Origin: Gracilaria domingensis | Taxonomy: Eukaryota; Rhodophyta; Florideophyceae; Gracilariales; Gracilariaceae | Length of the DNA stretch: 24,579 bases | Assembly: GCA_022539475.1 (NCBI GenBank) | Contig: VCMS01000485.1 | Location: forward strand, 1 to 24,579 | Direction: 5' to 3' | In this document: one piece after another, positions 9,960 through 18,498 of the stretch | How positions within the stretch are numbered: the stretch's first letter is position 1 | Layout of the letters: each line of letters starts with the position of its first letter | Program-made: the position numbers and the translations under genes | Notes under the pieces: model-generated | Told to the model about the DNA's origin: nothing | Seen by the model: the letters and a program-made list of their open reading frames with translations, nothing else | The model's database searches: none

Positions 9960-12541
9960 TGTCGGACTAGCTTACTGAATCTATCCGTAATAACGAGTAA
10001 GAACCGATTTCCTCGGGAAGTACGCAAGAACTCGCCGAGTATATCGATGGCAATAAACTCCAACGGCGCCCTTGCGGGGAAAAGTGTTAGTTTCTTCGCA
10101 TGGCGACGCTGTTTAACTCGCTCTCGAGCACAATGTGTACACGCCTTCACGGTGGTGTAGCAGTCCAACGCTAACGCGGGCCAGTAGAAATCCCGACGCA
10201 GTGTCGTGTATAACCGCTTAGCACCCGGATGGGAAGCCATCCGCGAGTGATGCGAGAGATGCAATACCCTTGTTTGTAAGGAGTGAGGAACCACAATCTG
10301 TGGGGTAGAACGAACCACTCTGACGAGGTAACCTTGTGTGTTGACCCCGAACGGGATGTTAGCACCACCATTAATTTGGGAGCGTATCCTCGTACAGAAC
10401 GGGTCAGATTGCTGTTCCCACACCAGCTCTTCTGGAGTAATGGGGACGAATGTACCGGATTCCGGGTCTTCACCGTCTGCGACGAGCAAATCATCACAGA
10501 TGTCGTCCGACACGATGTCGTAGTCTTCATCACCCTCCTCCATGAGGAAACAGGGGATATCTTCATCCTCGTCATCGAGGGGTAAAGCTTCACCTTCAGT
10601 TCCTAGACGTGAAAGAGCATCCGCTTGCGCGTTTAAACAACCCTTCTTATAGGTGACCTCGTAGTCAAACTCGGCAAGCCGAAGACGCCAACGCATTAAG
10701 CGTCCGGAAGGCTCCGTGACTGACATTAACCAACGCAAGGCGGAATGATCCGTATTGACGGTAAAGTGCACACCCATAAGATATGGTCGTAGAGTCTGCA
10801 AAGCCCATACCATGGCGAGACACTCCTTCTCGGATACCGAGTAATTGCGCTCGTGCACGTTGAGTGTACGAGACCAATAGCCAATTGGTTTGCGTTCCCC
10901 TTCGGGTGTAGTCTGAAAGAGAGCGCAGCCAATTTGGTAATCGCTCGAATCCGTATCCACGGTGTACGGCAACCCGTTCTTTGGTAACGCTAACACGGGT
11001 GCCGTGGTAACAGCCTCTTTAAGAGAGTTGAAGGCCTCCACTTGCGTGGGGGTAAGTGGTCCCAATTTGGGCGGTTGTCCCTTCTTCAGGAGTTCGTTGA
11101 GCGGTCCCGCGATCTTCGCGAAGCGAGAAATGAACCGTCTATAAACGTTGCATAGCCCTAGAAAGGAGCGTAGCTCTGTCTGTGTAGTGGGGTGCTTCGC
11201 CTCTTTGAGGGACTTCACGCGAGCTTCCTCGATCAGTAACCGTCCTGGACGTATGACATGGCCCAGATACTTCACTGAGTGAGTGAAAAACTCACACTTC
11301 CTCAATTTGAGAGTAATTCCAGCATCCCGCAAAGCGGTCATTATCTCCCGAACATGTTCGAGGTGATCGTCCAAACTGTTGGAAAACACGATGATGTCAT
11401 CGAGGTATACCAAGCAACTCCGCCATTTGAAGCGAGCTAACAAAATGTCCAGAGCACGCTGAAACGTAGCGGGGGCGTTCGTTAACCCGAACGGCATACG
11501 CTTAAAGCGGTATAGTCCTGAATGACAGGTAAACGCGGTCTTGTCACGGTCTTCCGGTCTAACTGGTACTTGCCAGTAACCCCAGTTTGCATCCAAAGTG
11601 GAGAAAACAGTAGCATCGCCAAGCGAGTCGATATACTCGTCCATACGAGGTATGGGGTACACGTCTTTGACGGTGACATCGTTCAAGCGACGATAGTCGA
11701 TACAAAAGCGCCAGGACCCGTCGGGTTTCGGAGCCAGTACAACTGGAGATGCCCACGGCGACTGAGCCGGTTCTATCACGCCAGCGCGGAGCATTTTGTT
11801 GATCTGAAACTCTTCCTCTTCCCGTGCTTTCGGGCCTGCCCTGTAAGGGTGCTGAGCAATCGGCTTGGTCTCCGGCAGGAGGTCAATCCGGTGTTCCGTA
11901 GTTGAAACCTCTCCGAGGGAACCATCCCACATTGGTGTAAACTCTCGCAACATGTTGCGCAACTTCTCACGGTGTGAAACCGGTACATGACCGAGATTCA
12001 ATTCTTCTAACTCCTTGATAGGGTCAATCTTGTCATAACTCGTAGGAACGGTCCTAGCTTCCGAGTCATTCGTGTGTTCAACCGTCTGGGACGGGTGTTC
12101 AACCGTCTGGGACGGGTCCGACGCAGACGAGCGCGACGATTCTCCCTCCCCCTCCTTAGGGTGAAGCAAACCAGTGCGTTCTTCAGCAAGCCCGAGCATC
12201 TCGGCGGCAGTCACCTTTGTAGGGATAAGCGCCGTAGGGTGCGGTAAGACAGTACCAATTACTTGGTTCTTCACCAGATACTGGGGCTTCTTGCCAAAGT
12301 TGGCCAACATAACCCGAAAGGGGTGTTCGCTGTTGATTTGAACAACTCCGTTCGCCAACGCGACCTGATACTTCTCGTATAACGAGTTCAATGGTTGAAC
12401 AACCCGCAAACCACGCGGTGCGGCAGTAACATCAACCCAAACCTGGGATTCTGGCGGAATAGAAATTGCACGCGCTACGCGGAGCTTCGGCGACTCCTTC
12501 GGAGGTGAGGAATCCTGTAGAGGAGCGGTAGTGGTACCAGC
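9950..12541 (-). CDS. Pol: reverse transcriptase, RNase H and N-terminal integrase
   Basis: This is an open frame of 863 codons after a TAA at 12544-12542. RT is clear: ASPVVLAPKPDGSWRFCIDYR, FSTLDANWGYWQV, KRMPFGLTNAPATFQR and the catalytic YLDD at 11407-11396. RNase H follows, with acidic residues in TVDTDSSDYQIG, SEKECLAMVWAL and NTDHSALRWL. Then come an acidic spacer, an HHCC zinc domain (HHSRMASHPG and later CTHC) and the first integrase Asp in IAIDILGEF. It ends prematurely at TGA 9952-9950, inside the integrase core. The N-terminal 250 residues are a Glu/Ser/Pro-rich segment with a 7-residue duplication. Order and motifs are Ty3/gypsy. Function: copies element RNA into DNA in virus-like particles. 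Confidence 0.95.
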   Translation of the reverse strand, partial: AGTTTAPLQDSSPPKESPKLRVARAISIPPESQVWVDVTAAPRGLRVVQPLNSLYEKYQVALANGVVQINSEHPFRVMLANFGKKPQYLVKNQVIGTVLPHPTALIPTKVTAAEMLGLAEERTGLLHPKEGEGESSRSSASDPSQTVEHPSQTVEHTNDSEARTVPTSYDKIDPIKELEELNLGHVPVSHREKLRNMLREFTPMWDGSLGEVSTTEHRIDLLPETKPIAQHPYRAGPKAREEEEFQINKMLRAGVIEPAQSPWASPVVLAPKPDGSWRFCIDYRRLNDVTVKDVYPIPRMDEYIDSLGDATVFSTLDANWGYWQVPVRPEDRDKTAFTCHSGLYRFKRMPFGLTNAPATFQRALDILLARFKWRSCLVYLDDIIVFSNSLDDHLEHVREIMTALRDAGITLKLRKCEFFTHSVKYLGHVIRPGRLLIEEARVKSLKEAKHPTTQTELRSFLGLCNVYRRFISRFAKIAGPLNELLKKGQPPKLGPLTPTQVEAFNSLKEAVTTAPVLALPKNGLPYTVDTDSSDYQIGCALFQTTPEGERKPIGYWSRTLNVHERNYSVSEKECLAMVWALQTLRPYLMGVHFTVNTDHSALRWLMSVTEPSGRLMRWRLRLAEFDYEVTYKKGCLNAQADALSRLGTEGEALPLDDEDEDIPCFLMEEGDEDYDIVSDDICDDLLVADGEDPESGTFVPITPEELVWEQQSDPFCTRIRSQINGGANIPFGVNTQGYLVRVVRSTPQIVVPHSLQTRVLHLSHHSRMASHPGAKRLYTTLRRDFYWPALALDCYTTVKACTHCARERVKQRRHAKKLTLFPARAPLEFIAIDILGEFLRTSRGNRFLLVITDRFSKLVRQFR
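12075..12116 (-). repeat. 21-bp tandem duplication in the pol N-terminal segment
   Basis: Two back-to-back copies of a 21-bp unit (12075-12095 and 12096-12116) encode SQTVEHP-type repeats in a disordered acidic part of Pol. The frame is kept. Likely a replication-slippage duplication. Confidence 0.85.
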
Positions 12542-12630
12542 TTAGCTGACGCTCGGCGTAATGAGCGACGAACAATCGGTACAACCGAACCATCTTCCAT
12601 TTCCACTTCACGCGCACGCGGTCGTATGGC
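12475..12630 (-). pseudogene. Protease-RT spacer, open after an in-frame TAA
   Basis: After the TAA at 12633-12631 the protease frame stays open for about 50 codons, reading AIRPRAREVEMEDGSVVP, which looks like the usual continuation of a Ty3/gypsy protease-to-RT spacer. It ends at TAG (12477-12475). The RT frame, one base off, is already open from 12541, so the switch lies in a window of roughly 65 bases. Both a nonsense change and a frame change therefore separate protease from RT. Confidence 0.6.
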
Positions 12631-13152
12631 TTAGACATATCTGTCGCAGAAGTCACACCCTAGAATGACAGGGGCAGCGAGCGTCTTGCAGACGATGAAT
12701 TCTACCTGCTCGATGCAGTTACCAATCCTGACAATCAGTGAAACCATTCCAGCCGTTTGTAACGGGTTATTGTTAGCATCTGCCACGTCCATGACGGGTC
12801 CAGAGCGGACTCGACAACGGAGTTCCGGCGGTAGTAATGACTCAACAATGAAGTTGGGGCCAGCACCTGTATCCAAGACAGAGAGATGACGCACCATATA
12901 CTGGGTGGATAGGCCAAGGTCAGCAAATATCTTGTAGTTTCGCTTGGCCATTACCATGACTCGATCCGGGATCCGGTTGTTCCTGAACCGTATCCACGGG
13001 CGACGTAACACACCGATGGTGGTAGAGTCCACGTCTAAGACGGTCTGTTTCCTCGAAAGGATTTTGACCTGGGAGCGAGGCGGTGACGCCTCGGGCGCCG
13101 TAGACCTCGACTCGGGCGCCTCTCCATTGGAGACTCCCGTACTCAGTTTAAC
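12631..13152 (-). CDS. Retroviral-type aspartic protease
   Basis: The frame is -1 relative to Gag and is open from the slip site at 13152 onward. The active-site motif is SVLDTGAGPNFI, and the C-terminal VILGCDF is the usual second signature. Retrotransposon proteases of this kind dimerise and cut Gag and Pol. The segment before the active site (about 70 residues) is an Arg/Pro/Ser-rich spacer. There is no ATG near the start, which fits expression by frameshifting from Gag. A TAA (12633-12631) falls inside the conserved DRYV...AIRPR segment and would cut Pol off before RT; it is a nonsense mutation or a sequence error. Confidence 0.88.
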   Translation of the reverse strand, partial: VKLSTGVSNGEAPESRSTAPEASPPRSQVKILSRKQTVLDVDSTTIGVLRRPWIRFRNNRIPDRVMVMAKRNYKIFADLGLSTQYMVRHLSVLDTGAGPNFIVESLLPPELRCRVRSGPVMDVADANNNPLQTAGMVSLIVRIGNCIEQVEFIVCKTLAAPVILGCDFCDRYV

Positions 13153-15227
13153 TGAGTTCCATCCGTTCTAACGGGAACGGCGTCCTGTGCAGCAGGCATC
13201 TTCACAGATTCCTGTGGAACAGCGACAGAACTACCCGCAACAGCGGTTGCCGCCACGGCTTGAGCCGGTGAAACATTGACCTGGGTCGAACCAGAGTGCA
13301 GTAACGCAGCCAATTCTGCAGCAGACACCCTACGGGGGTACTCAGCCTTCGCACGCAGATATGCGGTTACCGGCACTGACGCCTGTTCGGCGGGGGTCAG
13401 CGCTTCAAAATTCTCCACAACCGTGGGCATTTCCCTCATCGAGAGGTTGCAGTTCGGAGCTGCATGACCGTGGTTGTAACACGTGAAACAGATCAGGGGT
13501 GGTCTTCCGGAACTCCGTTGGTCTTGGAACTTCACCGTTCGCGGGTCTACCCAACCAGGTCGCTGGTAACGACTCCCTGAATAGGGTACTTGAGGACCGC
13601 GAACGCGTGGACGGTCTGCGTAAAGCAGCGCATCTTCCGTCTTCGACGAGGCTTCTGAAGTAGAAGGCAACTCCGTAGTCGGAATAGAATCCAGGTCCAC
13701 CTGTGCGAGATGTAAGTTATCCACATCGTGGCCAGAAAAGTCCTGCGGTAGCAGTGAAGCTGATGACGACCCTCCTTCGAGGTGCAACGCTTTGGTTGAA
13801 ACCCGGTATCCGATGCGTGCGCGCAAGGCGTCTCCCTCCGCCTTCGCGTACTGCACTAACTCCAGATAGGTAGTCTTCTTCCGGTCTTCCCGTCGCTGGG
13901 CAACCAGAGTGCGAATAGCCGGATTCAATCCGTTGATAAACAGCGTACAGCGCTCGTTTGAGGAGTAAACATTGCCACAACGGTGGAATGCCTTATTCAG
14001 GCGTACCGAGTACTCGGTTTCCGACTCCTTCGGGCGTTGTTTCGTCTCCCGCAACGCGGTGATTGCTTCCTCGATAGAGGTATTTGTCGCATACGAGCGC
14101 AACAAATACTGCACTGCTTCGGGCCAGCAGGTGACCCCTCCTTCAGAGGCGCGAGATGAACCTCTTACAGAGTTATACTGATCTTCAGCGAGTCCCCGTA
14201 GAAAATACGGTAAGGCAACATAAGCTTGCCCCTCACTCATGCCGAGGATGTCAGCTTCCGCTACAAAGCGTGAAAGAAAGTCAAGCACCAGAATGGGATC
14301 CTCCCCAGTGAACAACTGGTTGCGAAAGGTTAAGGACATGCGTTTGATGCAGTCCTTCACCTTACCCGTGCCACGGGGCGTCCGGTTCAGACTTGAATCT
14401 TCCAAACGGTAATACCGGTAAGATAACAACCTTTTGAACAAGGGATTCGTCGGCTCCAGTTCCCTCAAACCTGAGTGCTTTCGCCCCCGTTTCCGGGTAC
14501 CAACAACACCATAGGTGGACGTAGAACTCCGCGAACGCGTAGAACGAGCGCGACGTTCACCGTCACTTGACGAGCTCGATGATAAGGAACCCGCCGAGCG
14601 GTTTGAAATACCAGAAGACTGTGACGAATCCGAGTCATACTCGTCGACATTCCTCTTCTTAGAGCGACTCTTCCCGGACTTCCGGTCACGTGTACCACAA
14701 GACACTCCCGCAGAGGCGGCAGCAGGGCCGTCATCCTCACGGATGGTGGCCTCTAACGTCTCAAGACGGCCAAGGATCCGAATGAACTTCGTGTTAACCT
14801 CCTCGGTGAAACTGGGATATCCTTGAAGAACCTCCAAGAGGGCATTAACATCCGTCCGTAAAATACGTAGATCCTCTGATACACCTCCGTTGAGGGCTGC
14901 GTCAACCTTCAAACGAAGTGTGTCGACCTCGGAAACGAGTGCTTCATGAGAACTCCTCATGACAGCAGTCTGAGCCTCAAGCACACGAACTTGAGTCTCC
15001 AACTCGTTTACGAGCGCATCCTTCGCCGCGACAACGGGTATAAGACCCTCCAAAGGAGCAGATGAGGGCCCAGCCACTGGGGCGTCAGACGACTTGTCAG
15101 GCTGTTTCCGGTTTCCGGGTTTCTTTCCATCACCCTGTAGGGGTTCAGGAACAGACCGCAGACGTGGGGGCAAGCCAGAGCCAACGGAGCGAGACTTCGT
15201 AGGGCTCGAGCGCTTGCCCGACACCAT
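13143..15227 (-). CDS. Gag-like structural protein
   Basis: I chose the ATG at 15227 (MVSGKRSSP), giving 694 residues; the frame is also open upstream to a TTG at 15272. In order: a basic N-terminus, a heptad-like Leu/Val/Ala-rich coiled-coil segment at about residues 65-165, a Ser/Arg/Lys-rich stretch with an SSSSSS run, then a retrotransposon Gag capsid-like domain at about 300-465 (FTGEDPILVLDFLSRF, YFLRGLAEDQ, RPKESETEYSVRLNKAF, FINGL). A CCHC zinc knuckle (CFTCYNHGHAAPNC, about residues 580-593) binds RNA in nucleocapsids. It is intact, unlike Pol. It ends at TGA at the probable frameshift site, so most product would be Gag alone. Confidence 0.93.
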   Translation of the reverse strand: MVSGKRSSPTKSRSVGSGLPPRLRSVPEPLQGDGKKPGNRKQPDKSSDAPVAGPSSAPLEGLIPVVAAKDALVNELETQVRVLEAQTAVMRSSHEALVSEVDTLRLKVDAALNGGVSEDLRILRTDVNALLEVLQGYPSFTEEVNTKFIRILGRLETLEATIREDDGPAAASAGVSCGTRDRKSGKSRSKKRNVDEYDSDSSQSSGISNRSAGSLSSSSSSDGERRARSTRSRSSTSTYGVVGTRKRGRKHSGLRELEPTNPLFKRLLSYRYYRLEDSSLNRTPRGTGKVKDCIKRMSLTFRNQLFTGEDPILVLDFLSRFVAEADILGMSEGQAYVALPYFLRGLAEDQYNSVRGSSRASEGGVTCWPEAVQYLLRSYATNTSIEEAITALRETKQRPKESETEYSVRLNKAFHRCGNVYSSNERCTLFINGLNPAIRTLVAQRREDRKKTTYLELVQYAKAEGDALRARIGYRVSTKALHLEGGSSSASLLPQDFSGHDVDNLHLAQVDLDSIPTTELPSTSEASSKTEDALLYADRPRVRGPQVPYSGSRYQRPGWVDPRTVKFQDQRSSGRPPLICFTCYNHGHAAPNCNLSMREMPTVVENFEALTPAEQASVPVTAYLRAKAEYPRRVSAAELAALLHSGSTQVNVSPAQAVAATAVAGSSVAVPQESVKMPAAQDAVPVRTDGTQLN
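13146..13152 (-). promoter_or_regulatory. Probable -1 programmed frameshift site, GTTAAAC, at the Gag stop
   Basis: On the - strand Gag ends G TTA AAC TGA, with the heptamer framed exactly as X XXY YYZ. The -1 frame leads straight into the open protease frame. GTTAAAC is a slippery heptamer used by arteriviruses, although its first base breaks the strict XXX rule. A small hairpin (TCTCC AAT GGAGA) begins about 12 bases downstream, followed by two direct copies of GGCGCCCGAG that could pair, since GGCGCC is self-complementary. The slip site also sits in a perfect 17-bp palindrome (13141-13157). Confidence 0.65.
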
Positions 15228-15653
15228 CGTCCACGACGAGATACAACCAGAAAACTGGGACCAGGAAAGCAAAACAACAAATTAACCTCGAATGAGTGTA
15301 GCGTCCTCACGCGAGTGACGATAACCGACAAATCGGACGAACCGACCGTACCAACGGGAACAGCCGTATACGGAATTAGGGCTGATTCGACCAGATTGCT
15401 GGGAACGGTAGACAACCCAAACGGGGTGACAACAACCGTACCGACGGGAATCACACACTACGGAAATAGGTAGTGCCACCGGTAGTAAACCGTGTCCAAA
15501 CAACAACCCCAAATGAAGAAAGCAGTACCAACACGACGTCTGTCGGCAGAGCCTTCCAGTAGAAACTGTGTAGTGTATCTCCACGACCAGATACGAACCG
15601 GCAAACCGGAAATTGATCAGAAAACCAACTTGCTGGATCAACGCGACTTCTAA
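15228..15653 (-). other. 5' leader between primer-binding site and Gag
   Basis: 426 bases on the - strand from the primer-binding site to the Gag ATG. No independent gene is recognised; this is where packaging and dimerisation signals would be expected, though I see no specific motif. Confidence 0.6.
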
Positions 15654-15665
15654 GTCGGGAGACCA
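15654..15665 (-). other. Primer-binding site
   Basis: Two bases after the 5' LTR the - strand reads TGGTCTCCCGAC. It starts with TGG, the complement of a tRNA CCA end, as required for minus-strand priming. I cannot assign the tRNA. The 3' part overlaps a 14-base inverted repeat (15644-15657, CGACTT and AAGTCG arms), which could fold on its own and compete with primer annealing. Confidence 0.75.
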
Positions 15666-15667
15666 AT

Positions 15668-16430
15668 TGTTGTGCAAAACCCAGCGATGGGGAAAGACAC
15701 GCAAAGGCGGTTCAGACCCTCTCTCAAGAGGCGAGCACAGCAGTAGAGCGCTCCCACAGGTACGACACGGCAATGCCGGGTGTAAGACCGGGGTCGACCC
15801 TTCCCAAGTAATGGAGGGAGCGAAGCGGCGAAGAAGAAGCGTCCAGCGGTAGAGAACACACGACACAAGTCGGCAGTAGCGTCACGTGCGTAGCACGCGG
15901 TACCCACGAGTGTGGCGATGACACGCGAGAGCGGTAATAGCCCGCGCGAGTGTGTCGAGCCACGAACGGTATGCACCGGTACACCAAGTAGTGCTACCTG
16001 TATAACAGGGACAGAAATAAAGAAAACACACACAAAGTAAACACGCGAAAGCGGTAGTGGTGTTAATGATGCCGCGAGGCGGATGATGAGCCCTGCACAA
16101 GGTGCCGACTCTCCGGGAGGAGGATATCGGTCACCAAGGGTGAAACATCAGAGCCGAACACTCGGTTGTTCGGTTTACTTCCCCGACAATGGGTGCAGCT
16201 CAACCTACTAAGTAGTGTAGAGTGCCACTGTCAAGTGTGCAACCGGGCTAACTAAAATAAATAATAAATATCTAGAATATCCCAAAGTTGGCTGCCAACC
16301 GTCCATACACGTGTGTGGCCATCCAGCAATGATGTGCCAACCTCACCAGAGTCCTTGACCTCCACTGCACTGCAGGGGCAGTGATTTCACACCAAAAGCG
16401 AGCAAATACCGCATAAAGCGTGGCTCTACA
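15668..16430 (-). repeat. 5' LTR of element A (763 bp)
   Basis: TG...CA ends, reading TGTAGAGCC to GCACAACA on the - strand. It is one substitution away from element B's 3' LTR (near 16318) but seven differences from element A's 3' LTR. The AT-rich block near 16250-16280 is the probable TATA-type promoter. Host sequence starts at 16431. The LTR extends the interrupted host frame by about 28 codons to a stop at 16345-16343. Confidence 0.97.
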
Positions 16431-16435
16431 GGCGG
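16431..16435 (-). repeat. Target-site duplication copy CCGCC
   Basis: These five host bases, CCGCC on the - strand, precede the 5' LTR. The matching copy is not beside element A's 3' LTR but beside element B's 3' LTR, at 4463-4467 on the + strand. Confidence 0.8.
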
Positions 16436-17092
16436 ATGCTTGCTGGCGGCGGGCGTTTGGTGTTGCGACGGGGCGACGTTTGACGCAGACGGTTGATGTG
16501 GGTGTGGGGCGCGCGACGGTTGCAGTTGTTGAGCTTGTTGCGGTTGTTGAGTTTGCTGCTGCTGCTGCTGAAGATCTGGTGGGATGGGATACTGCGGCAC
16601 GAAGTACGACGGGCGTTGTTGGGCGGTTTAGAGATGCAAATTGGCGGCGTCCAACGGTACGGGATACGACACGAGCTGCACAGGGAGATGCAAGGCACTA
16701 GAAGTAGGGAAGGACTGCACAGGCAAGGGCAGCACGGTCTGCACGGGCAACATAACCTGCGGCGGCGCCCTCACCTGCGCGACGTTGGCGCCGACAGGCA
16801 AGATACGTCTATGTTGCGTGTATCTAGTAGCACGATCCTGTCCGTTGTACCGCTCGCAATGCGGGTGTTTACGCAGATACTCGTCGAGGTTCTTCTGCAA
16901 GGGGGCGGCATTGCCGGCGATTTTACGGCCCTGAACGCGGTTCCAAATGGAGACGCGCTTGTGATCGGGGGAGGTATTCTTGGCGCGCTTGGCGACGCCG
17001 GACGGGGCGGCGCCTTCGCCGGACGAAGCTGGCGAGGGGGAGGCGGGGGGCGCCGCGGAAGGGGGGGCGGCGGGCGGCGGCGGCGCGGACAT
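16431..17092 (-). pseudogene. Host P/Q-rich ORF with a conserved [10 protein letters not shown] segment, interrupted by element A
   Basis: From the ATG at 17092 ([11 protein letters not shown]) the frame runs 154 codons to TAA (16630-16628). It then stays open through a Gln/Pro-rich tail (IPPDLQQQQQQTQ, then QAQQLQPS) to the LTR at 16430. Residues 1-35 are Ala/Pro/Ser-rich. Residues about 45-86 ([20 protein letters not shown], then a [11 protein letters not shown] and YNGQD pattern) look like a conserved basic module, possibly nuclear, but I cannot name the family. The TAA may be a nonsense mutation. It may instead lie in a short intron, since a CTAAAC branch-like site precedes a CCGCAG acceptor at about 16591. 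The gene lost its 3' end to the insertion; the 47-bp palindrome spacer appears to be its next piece. Confidence 0.6.
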
Positions 17093-17322
17093 GACGGACG
17101 TGGAAGCTGCGGAGGGGGCGGAGGCGGTGGGGAGGGGGGGGGACGAACGCGGAAAGCGCACGGCGGACGCAATGGCAGCTGTAGTCGATGGCGGATGGCG
17201 CACACCAGCCGCGGCGCAGCTCGCAAAAAAGCGCGCCGTTGCGCCGGCGAAAAAAAGCAAAACTGCACGCCGGGACGGCGCGCTGGCGCGTGCGCGCATC
17301 ATGCGGCGCGCACGCCCGCCAC

Positions 17323-18498
17323 TCACATCACCAAACATCGCGCGCGCTGCGCGTCGTCGCGCCCGCGCGCGGGCGCCGCCGACCGCGCCGCCGCCTTCTC
17401 GCGCGGCGGCGGCGGCGGCGATGCGCGCGCGCTGGTGGCGAAGGTGAGGAAGCTGGTGTGCCCCTTCATGACGGAGAACGGGCGGCTGTGCAGCGGCACG
17501 GCCGCGCGCACCACGCGCCCGACGTGGCGCTGCTCGCCGAGCGCAGCCACGGCCACGCGCTCCGCGCCCGCGCTGCGGCGCCCGGCGCCGTCGGCGTCGG
17601 CGTCCGAGGCCGCGCGCTGCTCGGCGGCGCTGGGCGAGCCGTCGTCGCCGCGCCTTCTCTTGGCGACGCGCGACGCAATCGACGACGGGCGCGCGTGCGC
17701 GCGCGTCCTCTTCGCGCCGACGGGCGGCGACGCGGCGGCGAAGCCCGGCGCGCCGTCGGCGCGGCGCCTGGTCTCGAAGGTCTTCACCGGCGCGGTGAGC
17801 GTTCTGACGGCGTAGAAGCGCGCGCGGCGTAGCTGCTCGCACGTTCTTGCCACCTGCTCCACGCACGGCGAGAAGGCGCAGAGCACGCCGTTGTTCTTGA
17901 GCACGCGCTTGGCCTCCGCCACCAACGCATACGGGGCGGGCACATCCAGGAACACGGCGTCTGCGCTGGCGTCGTGCACGCCCACAAAGCCCTCCTTGAC
18001 GGCGTCCACGCCGGCGGTGACGCTGACGATGTGCGCAATGCGCAGGCGCTCAAAGTGGCTGGCGGCGGCCTCGGCGCGGCCGCGATGAAACTCAAAGCTG
18101 AGCACGCGGCCGTGCGGCGCCACGGCGGTGGCAAACGCGGCGGCGGCCGAGCCGGAGCCCGTGCCGCACTCGACGACGACGCAGCCCGAGCGCAGGCGCA
18201 GGAACGCGGCGACGACGAACGCGTCGTGCGGGTACACGATCTGCGTGCGGTGCAGCATGGCGTACGCCATCAGCGCCGCGTTGGGCTGCAGCGCGTGCAC
18301 AAAGCCGGCGCAGCGGCGCGCGTCGCGCGAGACGGCGCGCCAGCGCGTGCCGAAGCCGGCGCGCAGCGCGTCGTCGTGGCGGAAGCGCCCGTAGCGGTTG
18401 TCTAGGTGCGCGCGCGCGCGCAGCGTGACGGCGCTGAGCGAGGTGTACTTCTCGTGCACCACCACCCAGGCGCGTGTCGCTGATATCGACGCGCTCAT
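17323..18498 (-). CDS. tRNA (adenine-58-N1)-methyltransferase catalytic subunit, Trm61/GCD14 family
   Basis: From the ATG at 18498 ([11 protein letters not shown]) there are 391 residues, close to fungal Trm61. An N-terminal barrel-like region includes RYGRFRHDD. Then come [10 protein letters not shown] (about 83), the SAM-binding [11 protein letters not shown] (about 107-117), FEFHRGRAE (about 135), the acidic-loop motif FLDVPAPY (Asp about 185) and FSPCVEQV (about 209). The C-terminal [10 protein letters not shown] (about 346-355) closes the fold. A Lys/Arg/Ala/Ser-rich insertion of about 95 residues lies before that strand, and 36 low-complexity residues follow it. Trm61 with Trm6 makes m1A58 in the tRNA T-loop, mainly in the nucleus. 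The frame is intact and intronless. The preceding DUF2039 gene overlaps its start. 230 bp separate it from the P/Q-rich ORF. Confidence 0.93.
   Translation of the reverse strand: MSASISATRAWVVVHEKYTSLSAVTLRARAHLDNRYGRFRHDDALRAGFGTRWRAVSRDARRCAGFVHALQPNAALMAYAMLHRTQIVYPHDAFVVAAFLRLRSGCVVVECGTGSGSAAAAFATAVAPHGRVLSFEFHRGRAEAAASHFERLRIAHIVSVTAGVDAVKEGFVGVHDASADAVFLDVPAPYALVAEAKRVLKNNGVLCAFSPCVEQVARTCEQLRRARFYAVRTLTAPVKTFETRRRADGAPGFAAASPPVGAKRTRAHARPSSIASRVAKRRRGDDGSPSAAEQRAASDADADGAGRRSAGAERVAVAALGEQRHVGRVVRAAVPLHSRPFSVMKGHTSFLTFATSARASPPPPPREKAAARSAAPARGRDDAQRARCLVM

Larger units (their letters stand above)
4510..16430 (-). mobile_element. Element A: full-length chromodomain Ty3/gypsy LTR retrotransposon
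   Basis: Reading on the - strand, the order is 5' LTR (16430-15668), primer-binding site, leader, Gag, protease, RT-RNase H-integrase, linker, chromodomain, 3' non-coding region, polypurine tract and 3' LTR (5273-4510). Protease before RT and integrase after RNase H is the Ty3/gypsy (Metaviridae) order, and the chromodomain places it among chromovirus-like elements. About 11.9 kb is long for the group, because of the 1.1-kb linker and the 2.3-kb 3' region. The outer flanks do not match (CCGCC before the 5' LTR, TGCAG after the 3' LTR, element orientation), so it is probably a recombinant of two insertions. The pol frame has several breaks, so this copy is unlikely to be autonomous as assembled. 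Confidence 0.95.

Noticed and set aside
16493..17832. Long + strand frames (up to 440 codons) rich in Gly, Arg and Ala
   Set aside because: They are antisense shadows of GC-rich - strand genes, with low-complexity composition and no domain.
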